This document shows, one piece after another, positions 9,736 through 19,189 of a stretch of 64,000 nt of DNA (the stretch's first letter is position 1; the number at the start of each line of letters is the position of its first letter). The notes under the pieces were generated by a model. It saw only the letters and a program-made list of their open reading frames with translations. It did no database searches and had not been told where the DNA came from. The stretch is taken from positions 400,365 through 464,364 of the forward strand of contig NZ_MSTQ01000005.1 of NCBI RefSeq assembly GCF_001945365.1. The letters run 5' to 3'. Made by a program: the position numbers and the translations under genes. The DNA comes from Pseudomonas reinekei. Its GTDB lineage: Bacteria > Pseudomonadota > Gammaproteobacteria > Pseudomonadales > Pseudomonadaceae.

Positions 9736-10439
9736 GCATTCAGTTGATCACCTTCGACCTCGACGACACCCTGTGGGACACCGCCCCGGTGATTGTCAGC
9801 GCCGAAGCCGTTTTGCGTGAATGGCTGACCGAGCACGCGCCCAATCTGGGTGCAGTGCCGGTTGAGCATTTGTGGACCATTCGTGAGCGTATCCTGAGCA
9901 GCGAGCCGGGACTCAAGCATCGCATCAGCGCCCTGCGCCGGCGCGTGCTGTTCCATGCGCTGGAAGAATCCGGCTATGCCCATGCGCAAGCCTCGGATCT
10001 GGCAGACAAGGGCTTCGAAGTGTTTCTGCACGCTCGGCATCAGATCGAGGTGTTTCCGGAAGTCGAACCCACCCTGGAGATTCTCGCCAACCACTACGCC
10101 CTCGGCGTGGTCACCAACGGCAACGCCGATGTACGTCGGCTGGGCCTGGCGGATTACTTCAAGTTTGCGCTGTGCGCCGAAGACATCGGCATCGCCAAGC
10201 CTGATGCGCGGCTGTTTCATGAAGCGTTGCAGCGTGGCGGCGCGACGCCCGAGAGGGCGGTGCACATCGGTGATCATCCGGGTGATGATATTGCCGGTGC
10301 GCAGCAAGCGGGGCTGCGGGCAATCTGGTTCAACCCGGCGGGCAAGGCGTGGGAAGCGGACCGTTTGCCGGATGCGGAAATTCGCAGCCTGACCGAGTTG
10401 CCGGCGTTGTTGGCGCTGTGGAATGCCGCCTCGCGATGA
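9732..10439 (+). CDS. HAD-family hydrolase (YigB-like)
   Basis: A 235-residue HAD subfamily IA phosphatase. Motif I is [11 protein letters not shown] (nucleophile and general-acid aspartates), motif II is GVVTNGNAD, motif III is the K of IAKPDARLF, and motif IV is [14 protein letters not shown]. The position after xerC matches E. coli yigB, an FMN/sugar phosphatase; the substrate here is inferred only. It is the last gene of the lptM-lysA operon, followed by a REP pair. Confidence 0.9.
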   Translation: MSIQLITFDLDDTLWDTAPVIVSAEAVLREWLTEHAPNLGAVPVEHLWTIRERILSSEPGLKHRISALRRRVLFHALEESGYAHAQASDLADKGFEVFLHARHQIEVFPEVEPTLEILANHYALGVVTNGNADVRRLGLADYFKFALCAEDIGIAKPDARLFHEALQRGGATPERAVHIGDHPGDDIAGAQQAGLRAIWFNPAGKAWEADRLPDAEIRSLTELPALLALWNAASR

Positions 10440-10448
10440 CACAAAACA

Positions 10449-10536
10449 TGTGGGAGCGCGCCTGCTCGCGAAAGCGGTGGGTCAGCCGACATAGATCTTG
10501 AATGTGAGGGCCTCTTCGCGAGCAGGCTCTCCCACA
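10449..10536. repeat. REPIN between the HAD gene and sutA
   Basis: TGTGGGAGCGCGCCTGCTCGCGAA and the inverse TTCGCGAGCAGGCTCTCCCACA, about 40 bases apart. It lies between convergent genes and precedes a strong terminator hairpin. Confidence 0.85.
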
Positions 10537-10575
10537 GGGGATCATGCCGAGTTCAAGGGTTTTGTTTCACCCATG

Positions 10576-10604
10576 AAAAAGCCCGCGGCGACGGCGGGCT
10601 TTTT
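10576..10604. terminator. Bidirectional terminator for the lysA operon and sutA
   Basis: AAAAAGCCCGC / GCGGGCTTTTT with a 7-base loop. It is placed between the convergent HAD and sutA genes, with T-runs on both strands. Confidence 0.88.
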
Positions 10605-10623
10605 CAGCAAGCTCGGAGCAGCC

Positions 10624-10947
10624 TTAGATAGGCCGGCTGCCGTACTTGTTGTCCGGCTTCTTGGGCGGATCGGCGACTACGTTGGCCTCCACTTCCTGCA
10701 CCTTGCCACCTCTGGCCAAAAACTCTTCCATGGCCCGCGCGAGAGCATCGCGTTCCTTGTTCTTGGCTTCGACACTTGGCAGCTCGTCGACCGATACCGC
10801 TGCCTTGGCTTTGCCTTTGGCAGTCGGCGCGGGCGCATCAACGCCGTCGTCGTCAGCAACGTCTTCCGCTGCTGCTTCCAGGCCTTCTTCGGCCTCGTCT
10901 TCGTCGCCTACTTCGAGGTCGTCGTTTTCCAGATCATCGTCGCTCAT
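10624..10947 (-). CDS. sutA: Transcriptional regulator SutA
   Basis: A 107-residue protein with a long acidic, disordered N-terminus (MSDDDLENDDLEVGDEDEAEE...), a central helix (SVEAKNKERDALARAMEEFLARGGKVQEV) and a short basic tail ending DNKYGSRPI. This composition is that of SutA, which binds RNA polymerase in slow-growing Pseudomonas and stimulates selected promoters, including rRNA. The order near xerC and amtB also fits. Confidence 0.92.
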   Translation of the reverse strand: MSDDDLENDDLEVGDEDEAEEGLEAAAEDVADDDGVDAPAPTAKGKAKAAVSVDELPSVEAKNKERDALARAMEEFLARGGKVQEVEANVVADPPKKPDNKYGSRPI

Positions 10948-11023
10948 GTTCTACCTCATGACTTGCGAAAAGCAGATTAGTTATAGCCCAGCTTTGCCCT
11001 CTGTCGAAGGCTGCCGGAAAAAA

Positions 11024-11050
11024 ATCAACAGCCGCTGCTGACCAGCGGCT
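11024..11050 (-). terminator. Probable terminator of yjbQ
   Basis: AGCCGCTG / CAGCGGCT with a 5-base loop, followed on the minus strand by TGTTGATTTTTTT. The stem begins at the yjbQ stop codon. Confidence 0.65.
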
Positions 11051-11474
11051 ATGCCCCATCACCGTGCACGGTGGCGAGGACTTTACGAGCACCGCCATGA
11101 TCACGGTGCTCGCCCAGATAAACGCCTTGCCAGGTCCCTAACGCCAGTCGGCCTGCCGAGATCGGCAAACTGAGCTGACAACCAAGCACGCTGGCCTTGA
11201 AGTGCGCCGGGAGGTCGTCCAGGCCTTCGTCGTTATGCTCATAGCCGTCTGTTCCTTGTGGGATCAGACGATTGAAAAATCGTTCGAAGTCGCGACGTAC
11301 CGCCGGATCGGCGTTCTCGTTGATGGTCAACGACGCCGAGGTATGCTGCAGCCACAAATGCAACAGACCGACCCGACACGCCTTGAGTTCAGGCAAGCCG
11401 GCGAGTAACTCGTCCGTTACCAGATGAAAGCCCCGGGGCCTCGCCCGCAGGGTAATCAGAGTCTGTTGCCACAT
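11049..11474 (-). CDS. yjbQ: YjbQ/UPF0047 family protein
   Basis: A 141-residue member of the YjbQ family, with LHLWLQHTSASLTINENADPAVRRDFERFF and the C-terminal GTWQGVYLGEHRDHGG motif, whose histidines and glutamates bind a metal or phosphate. Some members complement thiamine-phosphate synthase mutants, but the true role is unsettled. I take the ATG at 11474 (MWQQTLITLRARPRGFHLVT) rather than the longer reading, because family members begin there. Confidence 0.9.
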   Translation of the reverse strand: MWQQTLITLRARPRGFHLVTDELLAGLPELKACRVGLLHLWLQHTSASLTINENADPAVRRDFERFFNRLIPQGTDGYEHNDEGLDDLPAHFKASVLGCQLSLPISAGRLALGTWQGVYLGEHRDHGGARKVLATVHGDGA

Positions 11475-11645
11475 ACAGTTCTCCGCACGTTCGGGGCGCA
11501 TTCTAGCGCGCTCTGGGAAAAAACAAAGGCCCTAATATTCCTTCCATTGCGTAAGCGATTGCCCGCAGAAAAACCCCTGCCGTAAACCTTCACAAAGCTG
11601 TCAGAAAAAACCTTTCAGCCACACGTCCAATGACAAAATCCAGAC

Positions 11646-11678
11646 AAAAAAATGCCCGGCAAGCCGGGCAAGTTTTTT
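11646..11678 (-). terminator. Terminator of glnK-amtB
   Basis: TGCCCGGC-AA-GCCGGGCA flanked by an A-run and a T-run; read on the minus strand it follows the amtB stop by about ten bases. Confidence 0.85.
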
Positions 11679-11688
11679 ATGCGGGTGC

Positions 11689-13026
11689 TTACAAGTTGTA
11701 GCCGCGTTCGTTGTGAAGCGCCAGATCGATACCGACTGCCTCTTCTTCTTCAGTGACCCGCAGGCCCATGACGGCATCGAGGACCTTGAGGATGATAAAT
11801 GTGACAATCGCGGTGTAGATCACGGTGAAGCCCACACCTTTGCACTGAATCCAGACTTGTGCGGCGATGTCGGTCACGGTGCCGAAGCCACCCAGCGATG
11901 GTGCAGCGAACACACCGGTCAGGATCGCGCCGAGGATACCGCCGATACCGTGCACGCCGAAGGCGTCGAGGGAATCGTCATAACCCAGTTTGCGTTTAAG
12001 GGTGGTGGCGCAGAAGAAGCACACCACGCCTGCAGCCAGACCGATCACCAGTGCGCCCATCGGGCCAACGGTGCCCGCGGCTGGAGTGATGGCGACCAGA
12101 CCGGCGACCACACCCGAAGCAATACCCAGTGCGCTTGGCTTACCGTGGGTGACCCACTCGGCGAACATCCAGCCCAGTGCAGCAGCAGCGGTAGCGATCT
12201 GGGTCACCAGCATCGCCATACCGGCGGTGCCGTTGGCCGCAGCAGCGGAACCGGCGTTGAAACCGAACCAGCCAACCCACAGCATTGCGGCGCCCATCAG
12301 GGTGTAACCGAGGTTGTGCGGTGCCATCGGGGTGGTAGGGAAGCCTTTGCGCTTGCCCAGTACCAGGCAGGCAATCAGGCCGGCCACACCGGCGTTGATG
12401 TGCACCACGGTGCCGCCAGCGAAGTCGAGCACGCCCCAGTCCCACATCAGGCCGCCGTTACCGGACCAGACCATGTGTGCGATTGGCGCATATACCAGGG
12501 TGAACCAGATGCCCATGAAGATCAGCATCGCGGAGAATTTCATCCGCTCGGCGAAGGCACCGACGATCAGCGCCGGGGTGATGATGGCGAAGGTCATCTG
12601 GAAAGTGATGAACACCGCTTCAGGGAACAGCGCCGCCGGCCCGGTCAGGCTGGATGGCGTGACACCGGCGAGGAAAGCCTTGCCCATGCCGCCGAAGAAC
12701 GAGTTGAAGTTGACGACGCCCTGCTCCATGCCGGTGGTGTCGAACGCGATGCTGTAGCCATAAATGACCCACAGGACGCTGATCAGACCGGTAATGGCGA
12801 AGCACTGCATCATCACGGAAAGAATGTTTTTCGACCGCACCATGCCGCCGTAGAACAGCGCGAGGCCGGGGATGGTCATGAACAGCACCAGAGCTGTCGA
12901 GGTCAACATCCAGGCGGTATCACCGGAGTTGAGGACTGGGGCCGCCACTTCGTCTGCCGCCAAAGCAAGGCTGGGCATTACGATGGACAACAGGGCTCCT
13001 AGCCCTGCGAATTTACGCAGAGTCAT
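11689..13026 (-). CDS. amtB: Ammonium transporter AmtB
   Basis: A 445-residue Amt/MEP/Rh channel of the inner membrane. It has a cleavable signal peptide (MTLRKFAGLGALLSIVMPSLALA), then 11 membrane helices with family marks MVRSKNILSVMMQ, GAFAERMKFSAML, DFAGGTVVHINAGVAG (first pore histidine) and DALDAFGVHGIGGI-type SLDAFGVHGIGG (second pore histidine). It conducts ammonium and is blocked by unmodified GlnK. It lies 35 bases after glnK in one operon. Confidence 0.97.
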   Translation of the reverse strand: MTLRKFAGLGALLSIVMPSLALAADEVAAPVLNSGDTAWMLTSTALVLFMTIPGLALFYGGMVRSKNILSVMMQCFAITGLISVLWVIYGYSIAFDTTGMEQGVVNFNSFFGGMGKAFLAGVTPSSLTGPAALFPEAVFITFQMTFAIITPALIVGAFAERMKFSAMLIFMGIWFTLVYAPIAHMVWSGNGGLMWDWGVLDFAGGTVVHINAGVAGLIACLVLGKRKGFPTTPMAPHNLGYTLMGAAMLWVGWFGFNAGSAAAANGTAGMAMLVTQIATAAAALGWMFAEWVTHGKPSALGIASGVVAGLVAITPAAGTVGPMGALVIGLAAGVVCFFCATTLKRKLGYDDSLDAFGVHGIGGILGAILTGVFAAPSLGGFGTVTDIAAQVWIQCKGVGFTVIYTAIVTFIILKVLDAVMGLRVTEEEEAVGIDLALHNERGYNL

Positions 13027-13061
13027 ATTGTTTTCTCCTGGGGCGTTGGGTTTGTGGCGGC

Positions 13062-13517
<456 letters not shown>

Positions 13518-13820
13518 TTAACCGCTCCTTGCGAAACACTCCCCCGTTTCGCCTGGCGCACTGCATTCGTCACAGCGACTGCATCAGTGCATGGGTCACT
13601 AGCGTCTAAGCAGAAACCTTGCCATGTCCACAAAACCCTCTGTTTTCAAGCCTTTGCTCGCAGATAGCGACAACTTCACTCCAACACCCGACGTGATACG
13701 CACAACAACGGTGCGATGCCGTCCGTCCGCATGCGCGAAAAGCGTGCATTCCTTGCCTGCGAAAATGACTATAGACACTGCGTGATACACTGCCCGCCAT
13801 TGTTATCAGGACCTCTTCCC

Positions 13821-14087
13821 ATGCTCGCGCCCAAAGACTTCCTCGATGCCCTGACCGGCACCGCCTCCCGCCTCTTCAGCGGCGACACCCCCCTGCCGAA
13901 AAGCGAAATCGAAAGCCAGTTCAAGGCATTGTTGCAGAGCGGCTTCAGTAAGCTGGATCTGGTGAGCCGGGAAGAGTTTGATAGCCAGATGGTCGTGCTG
14001 GCGCGCACGCGGGCACGCCTGGAGGCACTCGAGGCGAAGGTCGCAGAGATGGAAGCGAAGCTAAGCCCACCAGCAGAAACCGAATAA
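13821..14087 (+). CDS. ubiK: Ubiquinone biosynthesis accessory factor UbiK (YqiC)
   Basis: An 88-residue protein: an N-terminal amphipathic region (MLAPKDFLDALTGTASRLF), then a C-terminal trimeric coiled coil (LARTRARLEALEAKVAEMEAKL) typical of the YqiC/BMFP family. UbiK assists aerobic ubiquinone synthesis with UbiJ. The ATG at 13821 is preceded by an AGGA-containing region, and longer in-frame starts lack family similarity. Placement just before comM is the usual Pseudomonas order. Confidence 0.88.
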   Translation: MLAPKDFLDALTGTASRLFSGDTPLPKSEIESQFKALLQSGFSKLDLVSREEFDSQMVVLARTRARLEALEAKVAEMEAKLSPPAETE

Positions 14088-14088
14088 T

Positions 14089-14178
14089 TGTAAGAGCCAG
14101 CTTGCTGGCGATCGCGGTTGTACCGTCGATACATTTGTCGCCTGACCAATCGCTATCGCCAGCAAGCCGGCTCCTACA
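14089..14178. repeat. REPIN between ubiK and comM
   Basis: TGTAAGAGCCAGCTTGCTGGCGAT and the inverse ATCGCCAGCAAGCCGGCTCCTACA about 40 bases apart. The stem sequence is a third type ('GCCAGCTTGCTGGC'), unlike the 'GCGAGCCTGCTCGC' type seen elsewhere in the window. Confidence 0.85.
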
Positions 14179-14301
14179 GACTTAGCATCTGCAACATCCA
14201 GTGAAGGTTTGCCTCCTCAAACACCCCGCCAGAAACTCCTCCGCCAACTACCCTTCAAAAAGCCCGCAGGAAGCGGCCCCGATTCATCTCAAGGAACGAC
14301 C

Positions 14302-15165
14302 ATGTCCCTCTCCATCGTCCACAGCCGCGCCCAGATTGGCGTGGATGCACCCGCTGTCACTGTCGAAGTCCATCTGGCCAACGGTTTGCCATCACTGACC
14401 ATGGTTGGTCTGCCCGAGGCGGCGGTGAAGGAGAGTAAGGATCGGGTGCGCAGTGCGATCATCAATTCGGGGCTGCAATTTCCGGCGCGGCGGATCACGT
14501 TGAATCTGGCGCCGGCGGATTTGCCCAAGGATGGCGGGCGGTTCGACCTGGCGATTGCGTTGGGGATTCTCTCGGCCAGTGTGCAGGTGCCGACGCTGAC
14601 GCTCGATGATGTGGAATGTCTGGGTGAGTTGGCGCTGTCAGGCGCGGTGCGTGCCGTGCGCGGCGTCTTGCCGGCGGCATTGGCGGCGCGCAAGGCCGGG
14701 CGCTCGCTGATGGTGCCGCGGGCGAATGCCGAGGAGGCGTGCCTGGCGTCCGGCTTGAAGGTGATTGCGGTGGATCATCTGCTGGAAGCCGTCGCCCATT
14801 TCAACGGGCACACGCCGGTCGAACCCTATGTCTCCGATGGCTTGATTCACGCCAGCAAACCCTACCCCGACTTGAACGAGGTACAGGGGCAGCTAGCCGC
14901 CAAGCGTGCGCTACTGATTGCGGCGGCGGGCGCTCACAATCTTCTGTTCAGCGGGCCGCCAGGAACGGGCAAGACCTTGCTGGCGAGTCGTTTGCCGGGT
15001 TTGCTGCCCCCGCTGGCGGAGTCCGAGGCGCTGGAAGTGGCGGCGATTCAATCGGTGGTCAGTTGCTCGCCCTTGAGTCATTGGCCGCAACGACCCTTCC
15101 GCCAGCCCCATCACTCGGCTTCCGGGCCTGCACTCGTGGGGGGCGGCTGTGGGATTTCGAAATAA
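14302..15165 (+). pseudogene. comM: comM (yifB), 5' part, split by the transposon
   Basis: ComM is a MoxR/Mg-chelatase-like hexameric AAA+ helicase that promotes branch migration in natural transformation. Here codons 1-282 (14302-15147) are native: the N-terminal Lon-like domain (SIVHSRAQIGVDAPAVTVEVHLANGLP) and the Walker A LLFSGPPGTGKTLLASRLPG. After ALVGGG the frame enters the transposon and ends six codons later (CGISK, stop). The Walker B and C-terminal parts are at 37876-38523. Since the two halves rejoin in frame when the element is removed, the gene was intact until the insertion. Confidence 0.96.
15143..15147. repeat. Left copy of 5-bp target site duplication (GCGGC)
   Basis: GCGGC immediately precedes the TGT terminus of the transposon and is repeated exactly at 37871-37875 after the other terminus. 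Five-base duplications are the rule for Tn7-like transposition. Confidence 0.95.
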
Positions 15166-15192
15166 ATGAGACGTTTTCGAAATTAATGCGAC
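15148..15192 (+). repeat. Left transposon end with two tandem TnsB-type sites
   Basis: The terminal repeat 15148-15172 contains TTTCGAAATAAATGAGAC (15155-15172). A second copy, TTTCGAAATTAATGCGAC, follows at 15175-15192, 20 bases further in. Identical spacing and a shared '...AATGNGAC' end mark them as transposase-binding repeats. A weaker relative may lie near 15310-15330. Confidence 0.85.
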
Positions 15193-15373
15193 TGATTTAG
15201 ACGACCGCTTTGTCGTCCGCAAAAAGCATCTTTAAGCAAGAACGAACTCTTTCACATGGAAAGTTTTTTCTTTTCCACAACTGAAGCGGATTGCCTATCG
15301 CTTCACTACAATATTCCGATAGCAATATGAGATGATCGAAGACTAAAAGTACTTCTACCTGACAGGGATCGTT
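15193..15373 (+). promoter_or_regulatory. Leader of avcD, possible AvcI-like RNA region
   Basis: 180 non-coding bases between the left end repeats and avcD. A hairpin GACGAC-CGCTTT-GTCGTC (15200-15217) is followed by AT-rich sequence. In Vibrio, avcD is held inactive by a small RNA, AvcI, encoded just upstream on the same strand, so this is where such an RNA would lie. I cannot recognise AvcI by sequence; the call rests on position alone. Confidence 0.3.
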
Positions 15374-16936
15374 ATGGCAGCTCCAGATTTCCGCCTCATT
15401 GCGTCAGCCAACAGCGACAAAGGTGGGCATTTCGACGATATCGGTGCAATTGGAAAGACGATCACCCCGGAAATCGTTATCGCCCTTTGTGGACCGATGG
15501 GTACGCCGCTGCACGACGTAGCCCGAACCTTTAAGGAGCTGCTGCTAGGAACGGACTACAACTACGAAAAAGTTAATATCATCAGGCTGAGTGATGAGAT
15601 TCGTAAGCAAAAATCTCTCACTGGCGAAAAGTCGATAATCAAGCTCATTGAAGCAGGGAACGAGCTACGCCGAGAGTACGGCAATGAGATTCTTGCTCGC
15701 TTTGCCATTCGACGTATCACTCTGGAGCGGGAAGAAGCCCAGCAAGAAGCCGAGGACCACCATGAGCCAGATATGTTTGAGCATCCTGGCGCTGCTCCCA
15801 TTCCGAAGGTCACTGTCCGCTACTGCCACATTATCGACTCGATAAAGCACATCGACGAACTCAAGCTCTTGCGCTCGATCTACGGCGACATGCTGCATGT
15901 GGTAGGGGTCTATTCGCCGATCGAATTACGCATCGCGCGACTGGAAAGATACAAAAGTCAGGGCGACCACATCCACGACCTCATCGACAGAGACTCAGGC
16001 GAAGAGATAGATCATGGGCAACGTGTCGAAGACACCTTCCCGCAAGCCGACTTTTTCCTTCGCGTGGAGAAGACCACCGATACCCATCGAAAGGGTCGAG
16101 TAAAACGATTCCTCGATTTGATGCTGGGCACTGTTATCGCGACTCCTACGTTGAACGAGAGAGCGATGTACGCTGCCTTTTCCGCTGCACGAAACTCTGC
16201 ATGTCTTTCCCGACAGGTGGGAGCTGCGATCACCAGTGCGGAAGGTGAGATTTTGGCAACCGGATGGAACGATGTGCCAAAAGCGTTTGGAGGTCTTTAT
16301 CAAACGGAATCGTATGGAAGCTCACCGGATGAAGATCGACGCTGCTGGAACCTTGATGGGGGCCGATGCTCCAACGATCAGGAAAAGGAAGTCATCTCAA
16401 ATGCCATCGTTGATCTTCTCGCTCAAGAGGGCCTCATAGAAGAGTCGAAGCGAGACCAAGTCTATAAGGCAATTCGCAAGAAATCACAGCTCAAGAGCTT
16501 GATTGAGTTTTCACGCGCGGTACATGCGGAAATGCATGCCTTATTAAGCGCTGGCAGCACGGATGGTGGAAAGATCAGGGATGGGAAATTGTTTGTTACC
16601 ACCTATCCTTGCCACTCATGTGCAAGACACATTGTCGCGGCAGGTGTTCGTGAAGTGTACTTTCTAGAGCCATACCGCAAGAGCCTTGCGACGAAGCTTC
16701 ACGAGGATGCTATAACTGAAAACGAGAACGAAACGGAGAAGGTGAGAGTCATGCCATTCGACGGTGTAGCTCCTTCACGATTTCTGCGCTTTTTCTCGGC
16801 ACATCCCAAAGGTCGGAAAAATTCCGAGGGCAGCATGCACACACGAGAGGCTCATCCCGTCGCCTTTGTCACAATGGAAGCAATTCCGACTCTTGAATCT
16901 CTCATCGTTCAAGGACTATCCTCCCGCGGCATTTGA
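15374..16936 (+). CDS. avcD: Antiphage dCTP deaminase, AvcD type
   Basis: A 520-residue two-domain enzyme. Residues about 35-260 form a P-loop kinase-like domain (IVIALCGPMGTPLHDVARTF, the unusual AvcD form of Walker A; DSIKHIDELKLLRSIYG; VGVYSPIELRIARL). Residues about 260-480 form a deoxycytidylate deaminase with zinc ligands H384 and C413/C416 and catalytic E386 (AVHAEMHAL; TYPCHSCARHI). The insertion RCWNLDGGRC is typical. On infection such proteins deaminate dCTP/dCMP and starve the phage of dCTP. It is the first cargo gene after the left end; AGGGA precedes the ATG. Confidence 0.9.
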   Translation: MAAPDFRLIASANSDKGGHFDDIGAIGKTITPEIVIALCGPMGTPLHDVARTFKELLLGTDYNYEKVNIIRLSDEIRKQKSLTGEKSIIKLIEAGNELRREYGNEILARFAIRRITLEREEAQQEAEDHHEPDMFEHPGAAPIPKVTVRYCHIIDSIKHIDELKLLRSIYGDMLHVVGVYSPIELRIARLERYKSQGDHIHDLIDRDSGEEIDHGQRVEDTFPQADFFLRVEKTTDTHRKGRVKRFLDLMLGTVIATPTLNERAMYAAFSAARNSACLSRQVGAAITSAEGEILATGWNDVPKAFGGLYQTESYGSSPDEDRRCWNLDGGRCSNDQEKEVISNAIVDLLAQEGLIEESKRDQVYKAIRKKSQLKSLIEFSRAVHAEMHALLSAGSTDGGKIRDGKLFVTTYPCHSCARHIVAAGVREVYFLEPYRKSLATKLHEDAITENENETEKVRVMPFDGVAPSRFLRFFSAHPKGRKNSEGSMHTREAHPVAFVTMEAIPTLESLIVQGLSSRGI

Positions 16937-16975
16937 GATCACCCGCATGACCTGTAGCAGCTGTGGAGCATTTTT

Positions 16976-17209
16976 ATGAAAATCGTTGATGACTTTGATA
17001 TCTCGGAGCGGGGAGCACAGATGGCGTTCACATTTGAAGCCTCTGATATCAACGATCAATCGTACCTTCCAGTACCGAAGGTCATAAATTCCACGAATGC
17101 GCTGCCGCTGGCGGAATGCAAGATTGTTTCGTTTCGTCGCCCACCAGTTTCGCCGGCGGAAGCAAGCTTGCTGGCCAGGATTCTACAAAGAACTCGTCAT
17201 TTCGTTTGA
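16976..17209 (+). CDS. Small ORF of unknown function
   Basis: A 77-codon ORF with GGAG eight bases before the ATG and a plausible soluble composition (MKIVDDFDISERGAQMAFTFEASD...). A start at the internal ATG (MAFTFEAS) is also possible. An overlapping ORF in another frame runs to 17340 with a different sequence, so one of the two may be the broken tail of a longer gene. The gap 16937-17497 holds nothing else I can support. Confidence 0.35.
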   Translation: MKIVDDFDISERGAQMAFTFEASDINDQSYLPVPKVINSTNALPLAECKIVSFRRPPVSPAEASLLARILQRTRHFV

Positions 17210-17497
17210 GCGCCCGCCCATACGCTCGCTGGACACACGACGGCAAAAAGTCGCTAATCGAACGTGGTCTGCCTGGAGTTTCGAAAGTTATTACTCTGTT
17301 TGAGCCTCATCAGATACAGAGCATAGGCAACGCCGGATGATTACTTGTCCTACAGTTAGCTGGACTGCAATAAAGAGCTTGTCTTAGAGAGGTCGCTCTG
17401 GCTGATTCGCGCTACTGGGAGTCCGAGTCCATTGAAGCCTCATACCGAGCACGCATGAACAGCGATTTCGTTTGTTGAGCCTTCGGAAGGGCATCTC

Positions 17498-18550
17498 ATG
17501 CAACTATGCGAATTGTCAGGCTACGAAAATTTGACATTAGCCCTGTTCCCGTTTCGCTGGTATGAGACGGGGCGGTGGATAATCCGCGCTCTTAAGTACG
17601 TTCAACCGGGGGATGTCACATGGATGCCTCATTACATTGAAGCGAATGGTCATGCGAAGGCCCAAACGTTCCCTACGTATGAAGAGGCCAGAGCATTTTC
17701 CACTCAATTCAATGCGCAGATCGCCGACAGAGCGACTTCACTCAACCTCGATGATGTTCTGCGCGCGTCTCTGACGCTGAAGGCAGAGAAAGAAATTATC
17801 GTGCAAGAACGCCTAGCGGATGAAGAATGCATGATGCTCAAAGAGGCACTACGCCGAAACGCCCCCCTCGCGCGCCCTCAACAAGCTGACCTAATCCTTC
17901 CCCCTGACCTGGAAAATTTAAGTGGCGCACTATTTGAGCAGTTGCAGGAAGCGCCCTATCTTCAGATCGCGTTCTTCCCTAGATACAGGATTGCATTGTC
18001 CCGGAGTGGAGAACATGACTGGTCACATCGGTTGAACCCGACTAAAAAATGCGCAATGTACTGCTCTCGCGAAAAGATCGCCCGAGGTTTTGGTCTGTCT
18101 GGTACCGCTCATTGGGGCAAAACCAAAGTTGATATCCGCTCCCAATTGCTGCCCAGAGCTAACAAGCTTTTACAATTGGCCAGCGTTCAGAAATTACTGA
18201 TAGAAGCTAAAGCTCGTGGCCAGCGCGTGGTCGTCGTTGCGGGCTTTGTGTTCTGGTATGAGGAATCGGGTACGCCTGGCTGGACTGTTAAAACAGTCAG
18301 TGGTGATTCAGCCAGCAAAAACGGTGAAACCCTATGGCACGAAGGTACGATTATCTCCAAGAACCACGGACGTATCGTGGTGCTGCCCTACATCAAAGAG
18401 AATGGCCAGAAGGTACATGGTCATACGAAGAATTCGAGCCATGAGAAAAAAGCATTTCCGCGCCATCCGGATGAGTATGTCGAAGTACCGTTCGAAGTGC
18501 TGAGAGGCGACCTAATGATTGAGCTATTCGGCGGCCTTCCCTACGAGTGA
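17498..18550 (+). CDS. Unknown cargo protein, 350 aa
   Basis: Starts MQLCELSGYENLTLALFPFRWYETGRW with GGAAGGG seven bases upstream. Features seen: aromatic-rich N-terminus, a charged helical middle (about 80-130, SLTLKAEKEIIVQERLADEECMMLKEALRR), and a beta-rich C-terminal half (VVVVAGFVFWYEE, GRIVVLPYIKENGQKVHGHTKN). No signal peptide, membrane segment or catalytic motif is recognised. Placed between avcD and a small gene in the cargo, it could be part of a defence or regulatory unit, but that is only guilt by position. Confidence 0.65.
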   Translation: MQLCELSGYENLTLALFPFRWYETGRWIIRALKYVQPGDVTWMPHYIEANGHAKAQTFPTYEEARAFSTQFNAQIADRATSLNLDDVLRASLTLKAEKEIIVQERLADEECMMLKEALRRNAPLARPQQADLILPPDLENLSGALFEQLQEAPYLQIAFFPRYRIALSRSGEHDWSHRLNPTKKCAMYCSREKIARGFGLSGTAHWGKTKVDIRSQLLPRANKLLQLASVQKLLIEAKARGQRVVVVAGFVFWYEESGTPGWTVKTVSGDSASKNGETLWHEGTIISKNHGRIVVLPYIKENGQKVHGHTKNSSHEKKAFPRHPDEYVEVPFEVLRGDLMIELFGGLPYE

Positions 18551-18670
18551 AACGCTCCAACCTAATCAGGCAGGCCCCTCCACACCCAACAGGAATTGAC
18601 GTCAACCGTCCACCAGGGGAGTGTCGGCGCGTAGCCTGTGCAAGCAAAACGATCACGGAGTAAGAAATAA

Positions 18671-19054
18671 GTGGAAAAAACCTTTGAAACACCCGCTGAA
18701 AGCTCGCTGCGAGGATGGAGTTACAAAGGTGCATTGGATGCAGGCTTAGAGCTTAAATCCTATGCTTGGGAAGACGTTCCCATCGGCACATGGCTTGCTC
18801 GGTTGGACTTCAAGGTCTGGTCAAATAAGACATCTGCTGGGAGCCTCGGGTGTTATTTCACCTCATTGGCCGATGGCCGACGATACCTGCTTTCCGCTTT
18901 CCGTCCTTACCGCTCGACCGCAAGAACCTATACACCAACAGACGGATCCGTCGACTTTTCATCCCGAGGCATCGATGGTCAGGTCTTTTTGTTGGAGACC
19001 GGCAAAGGGGCAAACGGGACAACAAAATGGCTTTCAGCGAAGCTCAACGAGTAA
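18671..19054 (+). CDS. Unknown small cargo protein, 127 aa
   Basis: Begins with GTG (VEKTFETPAESSLRGWSYKGALD) and has GGAG nine bases upstream. The protein looks beta-rich (GTWLARLDFKVWSNKTSAGSLGCYFTSLADGRRYLLSAFR) with a hydrophilic tail. It is 120 bases after the 350-residue unknown on the same strand, so the two may be expressed together. No family recognised. Confidence 0.55.
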   Translation: MEKTFETPAESSLRGWSYKGALDAGLELKSYAWEDVPIGTWLARLDFKVWSNKTSAGSLGCYFTSLADGRRYLLSAFRPYRSTARTYTPTDGSVDFSSRGIDGQVFLLETGKGANGTTKWLSAKLNE

Positions 19055-19189
19055 CACTTAAAGGGTCGTTTTTCTGTAACAGGTCGAGAAAATCATATAA
19101 AAACATCGCCCTAGTACTCTGCTCGGCTTTCCAACTGTCGAGCGACGTCAGTCGTGGAAGGTAGCCACCCGGTGACGGCCACAGCTCTC

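Noticed and set aside
11713..13002. Long frame antisense to amtB (and similar ones opposite dadA and pauC)
   Set aside because: Composition is typical of antisense shadows in GC-rich Pseudomonas genes and no ribosome-binding site or family motif is seen.
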